Source: Chryseolinea soli
GTDB taxonomy: Bacteria; Bacteroidota; Bacteroidia; Cytophagales; Cyclobacteriaceae
Reading direction: 5' to 3'
DNA length: 64,000 nt
Assembly (NCBI RefSeq): GCF_003589925.1
Contig: NZ_CP032382.1
Location: 2,666,001 to 2,730,000 of the forward strand
The position numbers and the translations under genes are program-made. The notes below the pieces were generated by a model. That model did no database searches and was not told the DNA's origin. It saw nothing but the letters and a program-made list of their open reading frames with translations. Positions 8,949 to 18,408 of this stretch are shown one piece after another (positions within the stretch are counted from its first letter, which is position 1; each line of letters opens with the position of its first letter).

Positions 8949-9545
8949 CTAATCCTTTACTTCGATCTCGCCGGTGGGCCGGCGGATGGTATAGTCCGAA
9001 AGATCTTGCTTGGCGTCCAGCCCTTCCCCATAGATCACATCGCTTTGCTGGCGGATGGTGACAAATTTTTCGGTGAATATTTTCTTTTCGGCGGGTTTCC
9101 AGAACAGCTCTTCCGTGTTGAGCTGTTCATTTTTTTGAAGATTTTTTACTTCCACTTTACCACGGCCGCGCCATTGGTTTTCGGCCTTAAAAAAATAGGC
9201 ATGGTTGGCGCGCAACGTCGACTCCAGGCTGCCGTCTTCTTTGTAAAATTCCATGTAGATGCCCTTGGGAAATTCGCGATCGCCGGTTTGGAATTCGTAG
9301 AGCACGTCGGCGAGCATCTTTATTTTCACCTTGTCGTTTTCCGTGTAGTAGAGTTCTACTTTCTCGGCCTCGCTGATGGGGCCGGTGTATTCCACGGGTT
9401 TCTTCACTTCCGCTTTATTGCAGCTACACGCCAACGCGGCCAGGGCGATAAAAAAAATATGACGCGAAAACGAGGAGATGACGACGCTCGGGAGGATCAA
9501 TGATGCTGAGCAGAGGCCGGTCATCGTTTTCGGGCGTGTTGTCAT
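8949..9545 (-). CDS. lptC: LPS export periplasmic protein LptC (lipoprotein form)
   Basis: A 198-residue LptC-family protein of the lipopolysaccharide bridge between the LptBFG transporter and LptA. The N-terminal hydrophobic segment ends in a lipobox-like LAALACSC, suggesting a lipoprotein rather than the transmembrane anchor of E. coli LptC. The body carries the beta-jellyroll pattern (KIKMLADVLYEF, GIYMEFYKEDGSLESTLRANHAYF, VEVKNLQKNEQLNTEELFW) typical of LptC/LptA. It sits between an outer-membrane barrel gene and the CNNM gene, a neighbourhood I recall from many Bacteroidota genomes. Confidence 0.85.
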   Translation of the reverse strand: MTTRPKTMTGLCSASLILPSVVISSFSRHIFFIALAALACSCNKAEVKKPVEYTGPISEAEKVELYYTENDKVKIKMLADVLYEFQTGDREFPKGIYMEFYKEDGSLESTLRANHAYFFKAENQWRGRGKVEVKNLQKNEQLNTEELFWKPAEKKIFTEKFVTIRQQSDVIYGEGLDAKQDLSDYTIRRPTGEIEVKD

Positions 9546-9547
9546 GC

Positions 9548-10819
9548 TTAATCGAACTTTCGTTTAATGAACCACTGGTCGTTGAAGGTGATGCCGAAAT
9601 ATATTTTGAAATAGGTTTCTTCTAAAATGTTATCGGCCTTGTTGCCGCGTTGCCCGATTTTTCCACCGAAGTCAAGGCTGGATCTTCCTGCCGGTAGCGA
9701 AAACCCAAAATTGATGCCAATATCCTTCACGTCTTTGTTGTTGGCCATGTAGGGATAGTGTTCATAACTCACCCCCAAACGGTAGGTGATGCGTTTCAGA
9801 TAGCTTTCGAGCGCCGACGGATCGGGGGTGATCTCTCCCCCTAAAGCTGCGCGCCAGGCTTGCGATAATCCTGCGCCATTGTCAATGAGACTCGAGTAGT
9901 TCGACCAGTTTTGATAACTGAATTCCGTGCCCACATACCAATGCAGGTCACGACCGTATGAAAAACCTATCGTCGACGTGGCAGGCAAGTGAACGTGACC
10001 CGATTTATTGTCGACGTCCATGCGTAAGATGGTGTCGTTCGCGAGTGTGGTCAGGTAAGCCAGTTGTCTATTCTTCGCCCTCAGGTTGGCGGCAAAAGTA
10101 TAGACCGCCCCCGCACTGAAGCGATGATCATGCTTCCGGCCCAACGAATCCTTGCTGAAGGAATAGCCCAATCCAAAACTGAAGCCATTCACATTCATCT
10201 TGTCCTCCACATTGCCAATGTAGGGAACCCCGGACTGGATGCTGGACTGTACATTCGATACGGGGCCGAACAAATAGGAAGCTTTTAAGCCCACGGACAT
10301 TTCTTTTGTGAGCCGCACACCATTGGACCAGTACACTTGCGTGAGCCCACCGCTTCCGGTTTCAATCACCGTGGAGGTGTCTACCGGTGCGCCGGTTTGA
10401 TCGGGTATGGCTTTGGAATATTGGAGACCGTAGTTCACGTTGGTATAGGGCATGAGACCGGCAGATGTGGTCCACTTGTTGATCTTCACGGGGAAGGCCA
10501 TCACCAGGTAGTTCAGGTTTCCGCCGGTGCTTTTTTCATTGGTGGTGTCGCCTTTGATGGTGCGGCGCTCGCCGAGGATGCCCACCTGGAAGACGGTCAG
10601 CGTATTATAGACCAACAGTGCCGGGTTTTGGTTGTTGAGGTACCACACCTGCGGCTGGCTCACGCCGATGCCGCCGACACCCTGATTTTGGATGAGCGCA
10701 TTGCCATAGGGCTCTCCGATACCAAACCCTGTGAACGGCGAACGGGCGGCCTGTCCCCACACGTTTGCCGCGGAAATGACCACAACAAACACCAAAAAAC
10801 ACTTTTTAACGACTGACAT
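9548..10819 (-). CDS. outer-membrane beta-barrel protein, FadL/OmpP1-like appearance
   Basis: A 423-residue exported protein with a signal peptide (residues 1-22, ending NVWGQ). The mature part opens with SPFTGFGIGEPYG and NQGVGGIGVSQ and then shows alternating amphipathic strands with aromatic girdles (MSVGLKASYLFG, FSFGLGYSF, WYVGTEFSYQNW, YFKIYFGITF). It ends in an aromatic FD. This is the look of an outer-membrane barrel of 14 or so strands related to FadL-type transporters. Substrate unknown. The start overlaps the end of coaX by 14 bases and the stop is 2 bases before lptC, so the three are probably one transcription unit. Confidence 0.75.
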   Translation of the reverse strand: MSVVKKCFLVFVVVISAANVWGQAARSPFTGFGIGEPYGNALIQNQGVGGIGVSQPQVWYLNNQNPALLVYNTLTVFQVGILGERRTIKGDTTNEKSTGGNLNYLVMAFPVKINKWTTSAGLMPYTNVNYGLQYSKAIPDQTGAPVDTSTVIETGSGGLTQVYWSNGVRLTKEMSVGLKASYLFGPVSNVQSSIQSGVPYIGNVEDKMNVNGFSFGLGYSFSKDSLGRKHDHRFSAGAVYTFAANLRAKNRQLAYLTTLANDTILRMDVDNKSGHVHLPATSTIGFSYGRDLHWYVGTEFSYQNWSNYSSLIDNGAGLSQAWRAALGGEITPDPSALESYLKRITYRLGVSYEHYPYMANNKDVKDIGINFGFSLPAGRSSLDFGGKIGQRGNKADNILEETYFKIYFGITFNDQWFIKRKFD

Positions 10820-11540
10820 TATAAATCAAAATGCTGTTTAATCCGCTGAGTACCAGTTCAGGGACCGCAAATATGGACCCTTTCAACTGGTTTTCAAAAA
10901 ATAGGGCATCACCGCCGCACAAAATCACCTTCAAACCCTCAAATTTCTCCCTGTACTGGGCAATTATGCCATTCAACTCGGCCACTACACCATTTTCGAC
11001 CCCGCTTTGAATGCAGGTTTCGGTGCTGTTGCCGATCAGTGGCGGGTGATCTACGGGAGCTATCAACGGCAATTTTGCCGTGAACGTATGCACGGCCTGA
11101 AATCGCATCCGCAGTCCCGGGGAAATGCCGCCCCCATAATACACGCCATCCTTATCCAGGAAATCGTAGGTGATGCAGGTGCCGGCGTCGATCACCAGGC
11201 ACGGAGCGCCCGGATGCAAACGCAGGGCGCCACATACGCCGGCGATGCGGTCCACACCCAACGTGGCCGGCGTGGCATACCGGTTTTGGATGGGCAATGG
11301 GAGCGAAGGGCTCAGAATAAATTTTTGTTTTGCGTTCTGGGCCCAATCCGCCACGATCGCCGCGTCCCGGTTCACCGAACTGATGATGAAGCCCGATGCC
11401 GAAAAGTTTTGAAGAAAGGTTTTCAATTCTTCGGCCTCCGCAAACACATGGCGCGCCATCAGCGTGTCACCGTTAAAAATTCCTACCTTGGCAGCAGAGT
11501 TACCGTAATCTACCACCACATTGCGCGGCTCAGTGTTCAT
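10806..11540 (-). CDS. coaX: type III pantothenate kinase
   Basis: A 244-residue CoaX, catalysing ATP-dependent phosphorylation of pantothenate, the first step of coenzyme A synthesis. ASKHA-fold signatures are clear: DYGNSAAKVGIF (P-loop, residues 11-22), ATLGVDRIAGVCGA (about 91-104), VIDAGTCITYDFL (catalytic Asp region, about 116-128) and GGGISPGLRMR. The C-terminal LCGGDALFF holds the adenosine pocket. The first gene of the minus-strand run; only 40 bases separate it from the divergent anmK, so both promoters must be compact. Confidence 0.93.
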   Translation of the reverse strand: MNTEPRNVVVDYGNSAAKVGIFNGDTLMARHVFAEAEELKTFLQNFSASGFIISSVNRDAAIVADWAQNAKQKFILSPSLPLPIQNRYATPATLGVDRIAGVCGALRLHPGAPCLVIDAGTCITYDFLDKDGVYYGGGISPGLRMRFQAVHTFTAKLPLIAPVDHPPLIGNSTETCIQSGVENGVVAELNGIIAQYREKFEGLKVILCGGDALFFENQLKGSIFAVPELVLSGLNSILIYNVSR

Positions 11541-11580
11541 TCTATTTTTTTACAAGCGATAGTGCTCATCGATCAAAAAT

Positions 11581-12657
11581 ATGGATTCACCGCAGAACTT
11601 TAAAGTTATTGGCCTCATGTCGGGCACTTCCCTCGACGGCCTCGACATGGCGTATTGTCATTTTAAGAAAAATGAGAAAGGTTGGTCGTACGCCATCAAA
11701 AAAGCGACCACGGTAAAGTATCCCGCGACCTGGATCCAGCATTTATCGACCGCCCAGAACCTGCCGGGGGAGGCGCTCATTGCCCTGGATGCGGCCTACG
11801 GCCAATGGTTGGGCAAGACCTGCGCTGCCTTCATGCAGCAACACAAAGTGCGCCCCGACTTTATTGCCTCTCACGGCCACACCATCTTTCATCAGCCACG
11901 CAAGGGGTTCACCTATCAGTTGGGCAACGGCAATGCCTTGCACGCCGCGTGTGGCGTACCCGTGGTATGCGACTTCCGGAGTTTGGATGTGACGCTTGGG
12001 GGCGAAGGAGCTCCCTTGGTGCCGGCCGGCGACAAGTTTTTGTTTCAGGAATATGACGTATGCCTCAATCTGGGTGGCATTGCCAACCTCTCGGTGGATG
12101 TGGACAACGTGCGCAGGGCCTACGATGTTTGCTTCAACAACATGGGCTTGAACTATCTCGCCCTCAAGACCGGCAAAACATTCGACAAAGACGGCGCCAT
12201 GGCTTCCGACGGCAAGATCAATGCCCCCATGCTCAAAGCTTTGAACACGGTGAATAATGCCTTGAAAAAGAAACGTCCATCCCTGGGCCGCGAGATCTTC
12301 GAACAACGCATCCAACCCATCCTCGACATGCCGGGCATCCCCACAAAGGATAAGCTCCACACGTTCGCCTTCTCCAGCGCCCAGGAAATCGCCGAAGCCA
12401 TCCGCACCTCCACCCGAAACGCCCGGGTACTCTGCACGGGAGGAGGCGCCTTCAATGCCTTCTTCATCTCCCAACTCCTCGACGCCTGCGCCGACGACGC
12501 CCAACTCGTCATCCCCGAAGACGACATCATCAAATTCAAAGAAGCCCTCGTCTTCGCTTTCCTCGGCGTACTGCGCACCCTCAACGAAGTGAACTGCCTC
12601 CAAAGCGTTACCGGCGCCAAACGCGATTCATCTGCCGGAATAAAAATCGGATTTTGA
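11581..12657 (+). CDS. anmK: anhydro-N-acetylmuramic acid kinase
   Basis: A 358-residue AnmK, which hydrolyses and phosphorylates 1,6-anhydro-MurNAc recovered from peptidoglycan turnover to give MurNAc-6-phosphate. Motifs: GLMSGTSLDGLDMAY (N-terminal phosphate loop, residues 11-25), SHGHTIFHQP, CDFRSLDVTLGGEGAPLVP (catalytic Asp), NLGGIANLS and a C-terminal LCTGGGAFN. Family length is typical. It fits with the lytic transglycosylase and EnvC-like genes further along, which release or regulate release of muropeptides. No etherase (murQ) is visible nearby. Confidence 0.93.
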   Translation: MDSPQNFKVIGLMSGTSLDGLDMAYCHFKKNEKGWSYAIKKATTVKYPATWIQHLSTAQNLPGEALIALDAAYGQWLGKTCAAFMQQHKVRPDFIASHGHTIFHQPRKGFTYQLGNGNALHAACGVPVVCDFRSLDVTLGGEGAPLVPAGDKFLFQEYDVCLNLGGIANLSVDVDNVRRAYDVCFNNMGLNYLALKTGKTFDKDGAMASDGKINAPMLKALNTVNNALKKKRPSLGREIFEQRIQPILDMPGIPTKDKLHTFAFSSAQEIAEAIRTSTRNARVLCTGGGAFNAFFISQLLDACADDAQLVIPEDDIIKFKEALVFAFLGVLRTLNEVNCLQSVTGAKRDSSAGIKIGF

Positions 12658-12706
12658 CTCTTGGGGCATAAATCATATCCCGCCACATTCAAGCATACCC
12701 ATCACG

Positions 12707-12729
12707 GTTGTTGGTGTCCCACCAACAAC
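12707..12729. terminator. perfect 10-bp hairpin between convergent anmK and lysC
   Basis: GTTGTTGGTG and CACCAACAAC are exact reverse complements separated by TCC. No T-run follows on either strand, so it may be a transcript-end stabiliser or part of a bidirectional terminator rather than a classical one. It lies 49 bases after the anmK stop. Confidence 0.5.
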
Positions 12730-12778
12730 GTCATTCGATGTGCCCCTCCCAAAAAAGAACCACAAATAAAAAAGAAAA

Positions 12779-12794
12779 GCTCCTTTCCAGGAGC
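12779..12794 (-). terminator. rho-independent terminator of lysC
   Basis: On the minus strand, GCTCCT-GGAA-AGGAGC is followed by TTTTCTTTTTTATTT. It lies 52 bases past the lysC stop. Confidence 0.8.
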
Positions 12795-12846
12795 CCCTCT
12801 TCGTAAACTATTATCGTTATCGACCGGCAACCCGGTCACATGACTA

Positions 12847-14169
12847 CTATTTCAACCCAAACAACTTCTCATTGAGATCGTTGAGAGCCTTCTCTTTGTA
12901 TTGCTTATCCACCAACACCGACACATTGTTGGTGCTGCCCCCACAAGAAACCATACGCACCGGCACTTCCGAAAGCGCATCAAAGATTTTTTTCAACACA
13001 CCTTTCTGCTCCGTGATCTTCTGACCAACGATACAGATGATGGTCTGATCTTTGTCCACTTCGATGTTGCCAAATTTTCTCAATTCGGTCTCGATGGAAG
13101 GAAGTTGCGTATTGCTATCGATCGTCAACGACACGGCGACTTCGGAGGTCGTGATCATGTCGATGGACGTCTTATGATTTTCAAACACTTCGAAAACGCG
13201 GCGTAGGAATCCATACGCCATGAGCATGCGCGACGAGCGGATGTTGATGGCGGTGATGCCGTCTTTGGCGGCGATGGCCTTGAACGAGCCTTCGGTGCCT
13301 TTGCTGGTGATGATGGTGCCGGGTGCTTTTTCGTCCATCGTGTTCTTCAAGCGCACGGGTACGTTGTATTTCTGTGCGGGCACGATCGTGGAGGGGTGCA
13401 GGATCTTGGCGCCAAAGTAAGCGAGCTCTGAGGCTTCATCGAAGGTGAGCTCCGAGATGGGCACGGTTTTTTTCACGATGCGCGGATCGTTGTTGTGCAT
13501 GCCGTCGATGTCGGTCCAGATCTGGATCTCTTCGGCGCGGATGGCAGCACCCACCAATGATGCGGTATAGTCGCTTCCGCCGCGTTTGAGGTTGTCGATC
13601 TCGTTACGGTTGTTGCGGCAGATATAGCCTTGCGTGATGATGATGTCGATGTTGTTGAGCGAGTTGACCAGCGGCTTGAGGCGTTCGGAAATTTTTTCCA
13701 GTTCCGGCTCGTCGTTCTCGTCGATGGACATGAAATACAGTGCGGGCAAAAGCCGCGCGCTGATCTTACGCTCCTGCAGGTGCTGATAAAATAATTCGGT
13801 GGAGATCAGCTCGCCCTGGGCCAGCAATTCGCGATAGCTCTTGTTGTCGAACTGGCCGGCCGCCAGCAGGCGGATGAAAATAAAGAAACGGCTCACCAGC
13901 TCCTGGCCGATGGCCTGGAAGGAGTCGCTGCTATAGAGTTCTTTGATGAAAGCCTGGTAGTGTTTTTCAAGGGCAGCGATTTCTTCTTCTGCCTTTGCCT
14001 TCTGTCCCAGCAGGAGATGATCTCCAATGGCCACCAACGTGTTGGTGGTGCCCGACAGCGCGGAGAGGACCACAATCTTCTTACCCGGAGTGCCTAACAC
14101 AAGTTCGGCGATCTTCTTCATGCGTTCGGGTTTACCGACTGACGTTCCTCCAAATTTTAGTACGACCAT
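12847..14169 (-). CDS. lysC: aspartate kinase (monofunctional)
   Basis: A 440-residue aspartokinase that phosphorylates L-aspartate at the head of lysine, threonine and methionine synthesis. The catalytic domain starts with VLKFGGTSVGKPERM (residues 3-17) and includes GYICRNNRNE, LKRGGSDYTASLVGA (about 193-207) and WTDIDGMHNNDPRIV. Two C-terminal ACT domains (about 300-440) give allosteric control; visible segments are AAKDGITAINIRSS and VRMVSCGGSTNNVSVLV. There is no homoserine dehydrogenase fusion. Single-gene unit, with a possible -7 element upstream and a terminator downstream. Confidence 0.93.
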   Translation of the reverse strand: MVVLKFGGTSVGKPERMKKIAELVLGTPGKKIVVLSALSGTTNTLVAIGDHLLLGQKAKAEEEIAALEKHYQAFIKELYSSDSFQAIGQELVSRFFIFIRLLAAGQFDNKSYRELLAQGELISTELFYQHLQERKISARLLPALYFMSIDENDEPELEKISERLKPLVNSLNNIDIIITQGYICRNNRNEIDNLKRGGSDYTASLVGAAIRAEEIQIWTDIDGMHNNDPRIVKKTVPISELTFDEASELAYFGAKILHPSTIVPAQKYNVPVRLKNTMDEKAPGTIITSKGTEGSFKAIAAKDGITAINIRSSRMLMAYGFLRRVFEVFENHKTSIDMITTSEVAVSLTIDSNTQLPSIETELRKFGNIEVDKDQTIICIVGQKITEQKGVLKKIFDALSEVPVRMVSCGGSTNNVSVLVDKQYKEKALNDLNEKLFGLK

Positions 14170-14194
14170 AGCTTCTTATATTTTTTAAAACGGG

Positions 14195-14202
14195 CAAATA
14201 TA
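14195..14202 (-). promoter_or_regulatory. possible -7 promoter element for lysC
   Basis: The minus strand reads TATATTTG, matching TAnnTTTG, 26 bases before the lysC ATG. No TTG is seen at the -33 spacing. Confidence 0.42.
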
Positions 14203-14337
14203 AGTATCGTGAAAAATAAATTAATACTTCGCGCCCGCTTTTATCGAGGTTCTTTTACGCCCTTGCAGCAAACTAAAGTATGTTAGCAACTGTGAGGGCA
14301 ATGGAGGTGGTCTCACCCTAGGCCAGACCGAATGGCT

Positions 14338-15138
14338 TCAATATTCGAACACCACCATCATCTTGGTCTCCACGTCCTGGCTGGGATACGATTTGTACGT
14401 GATGGTCTGCACGAGCGGCAGGCGGTCTTCGTTGTAGGTATACTCATAGGTTGTCGGCACCGAGGTGGGCATGTTGGTGTAGTAGGCGCTCTCGGTCTTT
14501 ATCTTGTTGCTTTTCGACAAATTGGAGAACAGGATGTCGGTATAGCCCAACAAACTGTAGGGATTGATATGGCCGTCAAATTCGTTCGTCACGACGCTGG
14601 AGAGCGCATGCGAATCGTTGAGGGTCTTTTCATAGCGGATGTTGCCCTCGGGTGCGTGAAATACATACGTGAACGACCGGCCATTGGTGTGCTGATAGAA
14701 AGCCTGTATGGTGTCGCCGGGCAAATATTGGATGGTCACTTCCGTGGTGATGTCCTCGCCGTTGCGCACCATTTTTGTGAGCTTGTCGTCCGTGTAGGTG
14801 TAATGTGTGATGTGCCGCTGAACGCCACTGATGATCTCGTCCATGGTCTTCAGCTTGTTGGATTGGTAGGTGAAACGGGTGACGGTAATCAAATTGAATT
14901 TTTGGGAAACGATGTCGTAGGTGGAGTATTCCTTCAACGACAACCTGCCGTATTCGTCGTAGGTAAACACATTTTTGTCGCCCGGCCGGAAGCCGTTCTT
15001 TCCAAGGAAGTGCGTCGTCGCCGATCTCAGCTTAGGACCCAAAACCGGGACGGGTGTTTCCGGGACAACGTCATCATCGTTGTTGCAACCGATGAACACA
15101 ACGGCCATGAACAACACAGGCAAGAGATAGATTTTCAT
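14338..15138 (-). CDS. putative lipoprotein with repeated YTY-type strands, function unknown
   Basis: A 266-residue predicted lipoprotein. The ATG at 15138 (MKIYLLPVLFMAVVFIGC) gives a clean signal II peptide with Cys at residue 18, followed by an acidic linker NNDDD. The mature part has repeated strands such as FTYDEYGRLSLKEYS, RFTYQSNKLKTM, THYTYTDDKLTKM and YEYTYNEDRLPL, spaced about 40 residues apart. These resemble the YD/RHS-type repeats seen in DUF4595-like Bacteroidota lipoproteins. Probably surface or periplasmic. No operon partner: M16 upstream ends at its own terminator. Confidence 0.65.
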   Translation of the reverse strand: MKIYLLPVLFMAVVFIGCNNDDDVVPETPVPVLGPKLRSATTHFLGKNGFRPGDKNVFTYDEYGRLSLKEYSTYDIVSQKFNLITVTRFTYQSNKLKTMDEIISGVQRHITHYTYTDDKLTKMVRNGEDITTEVTIQYLPGDTIQAFYQHTNGRSFTYVFHAPEGNIRYEKTLNDSHALSSVVTNEFDGHINPYSLLGYTDILFSNLSKSNKIKTESAYYTNMPTSVPTTYEYTYNEDRLPLVQTITYKSYPSQDVETKMMVVFEY

Positions 15139-15366
15139 AACAGAGGGGGTTTTTGAATGGGGTAAATTGTATTGCGAGGGAGAAGTCTTCGCACATTCAT
15201 CCTGCAGCCAGCAAAAGACGAACGGTAAGGTTCGGTTCAATACAGACACTCAAATGCTCCTGCCCGTTGGAACGTCGACAGAAAAAAGTAATCAGCAGGC
15301 ATCACGACAACGTAATGGTCAGCGTCAAGGTTGCCGTCCGGGCGGAAATGGACGATCCCCAAAAAA

Positions 15367-15400
15367 AGAAAGCCTTCCCGTTATTTCGGGAAGGCTTTCT
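15367..15400 (-). terminator. rho-independent terminator of the M16 protease gene
   Basis: A 14-bp perfect stem, AGAAAGCCTTCCCG with CGGGAAGGCTTTCT, loop TTATTT; on the minus strand it runs into TTTTTT. It lies 20 bases beyond the M16 stop. The remainder of the 282-base gap down to the lipoprotein start shows nothing else I can name. Confidence 0.88.
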
Positions 15401-15420
15401 GGAAATTAGCATCACACGAT

Positions 15421-18264
15421 CTATTTCTCCGGGTAAAGCACTACCTGAACATAGTTGCTCATGTTGAGGTATTTGTTGGCGGCATCTTTCACATCCTTAG
15501 GTGTGATGGCCGCGATGCGTTTTTCATAGCTCAACACTTCGCCGCCGGTGCTGCCGAGTTCTGCGCTTTGCAGCAGTTGCCGCGCCCAGAAGGTGTTGTC
15601 TTTGATGTTCACTTCGTATTGCTGTTTCCAGGTTTCCTTCACCTTGTTCAGGTCGGTTTCGGAAGGGCCATTAGTTTTCATCTTCTCAATTTCGGCGAGC
15701 GTAGCCTTGATCAGCTTGTCGACATTCTCCGGGCCACAAGGAAGCGATACGCCTGCGGAATAATAGTTGTAGGGGTACTTGTTCAGATTGCCATACATGC
15801 CTCCGCCGTAAATGCCACTCAGGTCTTCGCGCAGTGTTTCGATAAGCTTGATGTTGAGCACTTCCGTCAGGGCCTCGAGCTTCAGGTGTTCTGCTTCCGA
15901 GTAGGACGCTTCGCCATTCCAGAACATGCGGATAAAACTCTTCGGCTCCGTGCCTTTCCGGATCTCCTTCTTCACGCTGCCCTTCACCGGGCGCAAGCCG
16001 ACGTCTTTAAAAGTTGACTTTTGTTGTGTGGAGGGAAGGCTGGCGAGGTAGGTGGCCACCAAAGGCTTGATCGCGGCCAGGTCGAATTTGCCGACGAGTA
16101 CAAACGTGAAGCCGTTGGCATTGCCAAAGCGTTCTTTGTAAATATCCAGCGCGCGTTGCTCGTCGATCTTTGAAAAGTTTTCGGGCTTCGGCAGCTTGGG
16201 TGCCCAGGGCTGATTTTTATACAAGATGGAGATCACCGAATCCTGGAAGGTGAACTGCGGATCCGACGCCATGTTTTGATACAAGGCTTGTTGCTTGGAG
16301 ATAAACGACTTGAACAGGTCGTCGTCTTTGCGCGGTTGTGTGAAATACAGATACGTGAGCTGCAGCATGGCTTCTACATCCACGGCGCTGCATTGTCCGT
16401 TCAGGGTTTCCGAGATGGGACCGATGCGCGTCGATACGGTGGCGGTTTTTCCGGCGAGCACTTTGCGCAGGTCGAGGGGTGAAAATTGTCCAACACCCAT
16501 TTGCCCTACTACAGTCGAGGCGAACTCGGCGTTGAAGCGGTCTTTGGTGGGATCGAACAAGTACTGGCCACCAAAACGCGATCCGTTCATGATCACCTGA
16601 TCGTTTTTGAAGTCTGTTGATTTCAGGATCACTTTCACACCGTTGCTGAGCGTGAGTTCGGTCGTGCCGACGGCTTTGTTTTCTTTTTCGGAGGTGATGG
16701 TGCCAGGAGCGGGTGCTTTGTCGAGCAACGCGGCGGCTATCGCTTTTTCCTCATAGGCTCCAGGATCTTTCTTGGAAGCTTCGTCGGCCATGGCGAGCAA
16801 TTCGGCGTTGGTGGGGATTTTGAAACCCACTTTCTCCGGGGTGCTCAACACCACCAGGCGATGGTCGGCCGGCGGCGGAATGGTTTTGGCTGCGAACGCG
16901 TTCACTTCATCTAGTGTGATGCCGTCGAGGTAGGCTTTGAAATATTTGTATTCGTTCTCGATGCCGGGGATCGGTTCTTTCTCTAAGAAGTTCCGCACGT
17001 ATTCGGAAACGATGTTCGACGATTCGGTTTTGTCGCGCTCGTTGTAGCTGCGTTCAATGCCTTTCATCATCATTTTTTTCAAGCGATCCAGTTCGGTGGC
17101 CGTGAAGCCATAGCGACGGGCACGTTCGTTTTCCTGGATCAGTGCATTCATGGCTACGTCCACGCCACTCTTTCCGACATAGGCAAACAACTGATATCCT
17201 TCAAAACCGCGGGCAAAACCGCCGATGTTGCTGGCGCCAAAAATGAAGGGAGGCTCGGCCTTCTGTGTCAGCTCCTGCATGCGCGTACCCATCAGGGCCG
17301 TGAACAGCGAACGCACGAGATAGTCGCGGTAGTCGCCCACCGTAGTTTCGTCTTTGGTCTTTTTGCTGGAATAGAAGATCTCGATCACGGGGTTTGTAGC
17401 CTCGGGGTCGGTCACCACCAGGCCTTCGCTGGTCGTGCGTGCCGGAACGTCCGCATAAGTGCGGGCTTTGGATGACGCGGGCGCTTTTATTTTTTCAAAA
17501 TGCTGTTTCACGAGGCGCTCGGCTTCTGCCGGGTCGATGTCGCCCACCACGATCACGGCCATCAGGTCGGGGCGGTACCAGTCTTTGTAGAAGCGCTTGA
17601 TGGCATCGTACTTGAAATTTTTCAGGATGTCGTCTTTCCCGATGGGGAGGCGGGTGGCATATTTGGATCCTTCAAACAATTTGGGATAGACCACGCGGAA
17701 CATCCGGTCTTCGGCGCCTTTGCCCAGCCGCGATTCTTCCAGGACCACACCGCGTTCTTTGTCGATTTCTCCGTTCTCGAAGGCTACGGTAGTTGCCCAA
17801 TCTTCGAGGATCTGAAATCCTTTTTCAATGTTCTCCTTTTTTTCGGTGGGGATCGGCAGAATATAAACCGTTTCATCAAATCCGGTATAGGCATTCAGGT
17901 CGGCGCCAAACTCCACGCCGATCGATTGCAAAAACGAGACGAGATCGTTCTTCTTGAAATTTTTTGAGCCGTTGAAGGCCATGTGCTCCGTGAAGTGTGC
18001 CAATCCTTGCTGGTCGTCCTCCTCGAGGATCGAGCCGGCGTTAACCACCAGTCGAAGCTCTACTTTCTTTTCCGGTCTTGAGTTTTTCTGAATGTAATAG
18101 GTAAGGCCGTTGGCCAGTTTGCCCACTTTCAGCCGGGGGTCGACGGGAAGTTTATCGGTGAGCTGGTCTTGTGCGGCGCCGGTGAGCGCCAGCAACAGGA
18201 GCATAAAAAAAGCGCTAAGCCTTTTCCATGACGATATGATAGGGTTGATGGATGTCATCCTCAT
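15421..18264 (-). CDS. M16 family zinc metallopeptidase (insulinase/pitrilysin type)
   Basis: A 947-residue exported peptidase with a signal peptide (about residues 12-31, ending GAAQ). The inverted zinc motif HFTEH is at residues 90-94, with the distal zinc Glu in the segment ERGVVLEESR about 75 residues later. Four M16 half-domains are expected from the length; the C-terminal half has the R/Y pair region but no second zinc site, as in the clamshell two-chain-in-one architecture. Likely degrades peptides in the periplasm or outer membrane. The start could be the ATG at 18264 or at 18258; both give the same signal peptide. Confidence 0.9.
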   Translation of the reverse strand: MRMTSINPIISSWKRLSAFFMLLLLALTGAAQDQLTDKLPVDPRLKVGKLANGLTYYIQKNSRPEKKVELRLVVNAGSILEEDDQQGLAHFTEHMAFNGSKNFKKNDLVSFLQSIGVEFGADLNAYTGFDETVYILPIPTEKKENIEKGFQILEDWATTVAFENGEIDKERGVVLEESRLGKGAEDRMFRVVYPKLFEGSKYATRLPIGKDDILKNFKYDAIKRFYKDWYRPDLMAVIVVGDIDPAEAERLVKQHFEKIKAPASSKARTYADVPARTTSEGLVVTDPEATNPVIEIFYSSKKTKDETTVGDYRDYLVRSLFTALMGTRMQELTQKAEPPFIFGASNIGGFARGFEGYQLFAYVGKSGVDVAMNALIQENERARRYGFTATELDRLKKMMMKGIERSYNERDKTESSNIVSEYVRNFLEKEPIPGIENEYKYFKAYLDGITLDEVNAFAAKTIPPPADHRLVVLSTPEKVGFKIPTNAELLAMADEASKKDPGAYEEKAIAAALLDKAPAPGTITSEKENKAVGTTELTLSNGVKVILKSTDFKNDQVIMNGSRFGGQYLFDPTKDRFNAEFASTVVGQMGVGQFSPLDLRKVLAGKTATVSTRIGPISETLNGQCSAVDVEAMLQLTYLYFTQPRKDDDLFKSFISKQQALYQNMASDPQFTFQDSVISILYKNQPWAPKLPKPENFSKIDEQRALDIYKERFGNANGFTFVLVGKFDLAAIKPLVATYLASLPSTQQKSTFKDVGLRPVKGSVKKEIRKGTEPKSFIRMFWNGEASYSEAEHLKLEALTEVLNIKLIETLREDLSGIYGGGMYGNLNKYPYNYYSAGVSLPCGPENVDKLIKATLAEIEKMKTNGPSETDLNKVKETWKQQYEVNIKDNTFWARQLLQSAELGSTGGEVLSYEKRIAAITPKDVKDAANKYLNMSNYVQVVLYPEK

Positions 18265-18408
18265 ACAACGAAAGGTTAGTTGTTTTGTTTACAATGAAAG
18301 TAATGAAGCAGTGAAGGTAGATTGATTTTTTCAGAACGGAAAGCGTGCAACCAAGACCTTTTCTACAGGCAGGTGCGGCTTACCCCACGTGACGTTACAT
18401 CCGGCAGT

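Noticed and set aside
12661..12843. 60-codon ORF after anmK
   Set aside because: It covers both hairpins between the convergent genes and shows no protein-like composition.
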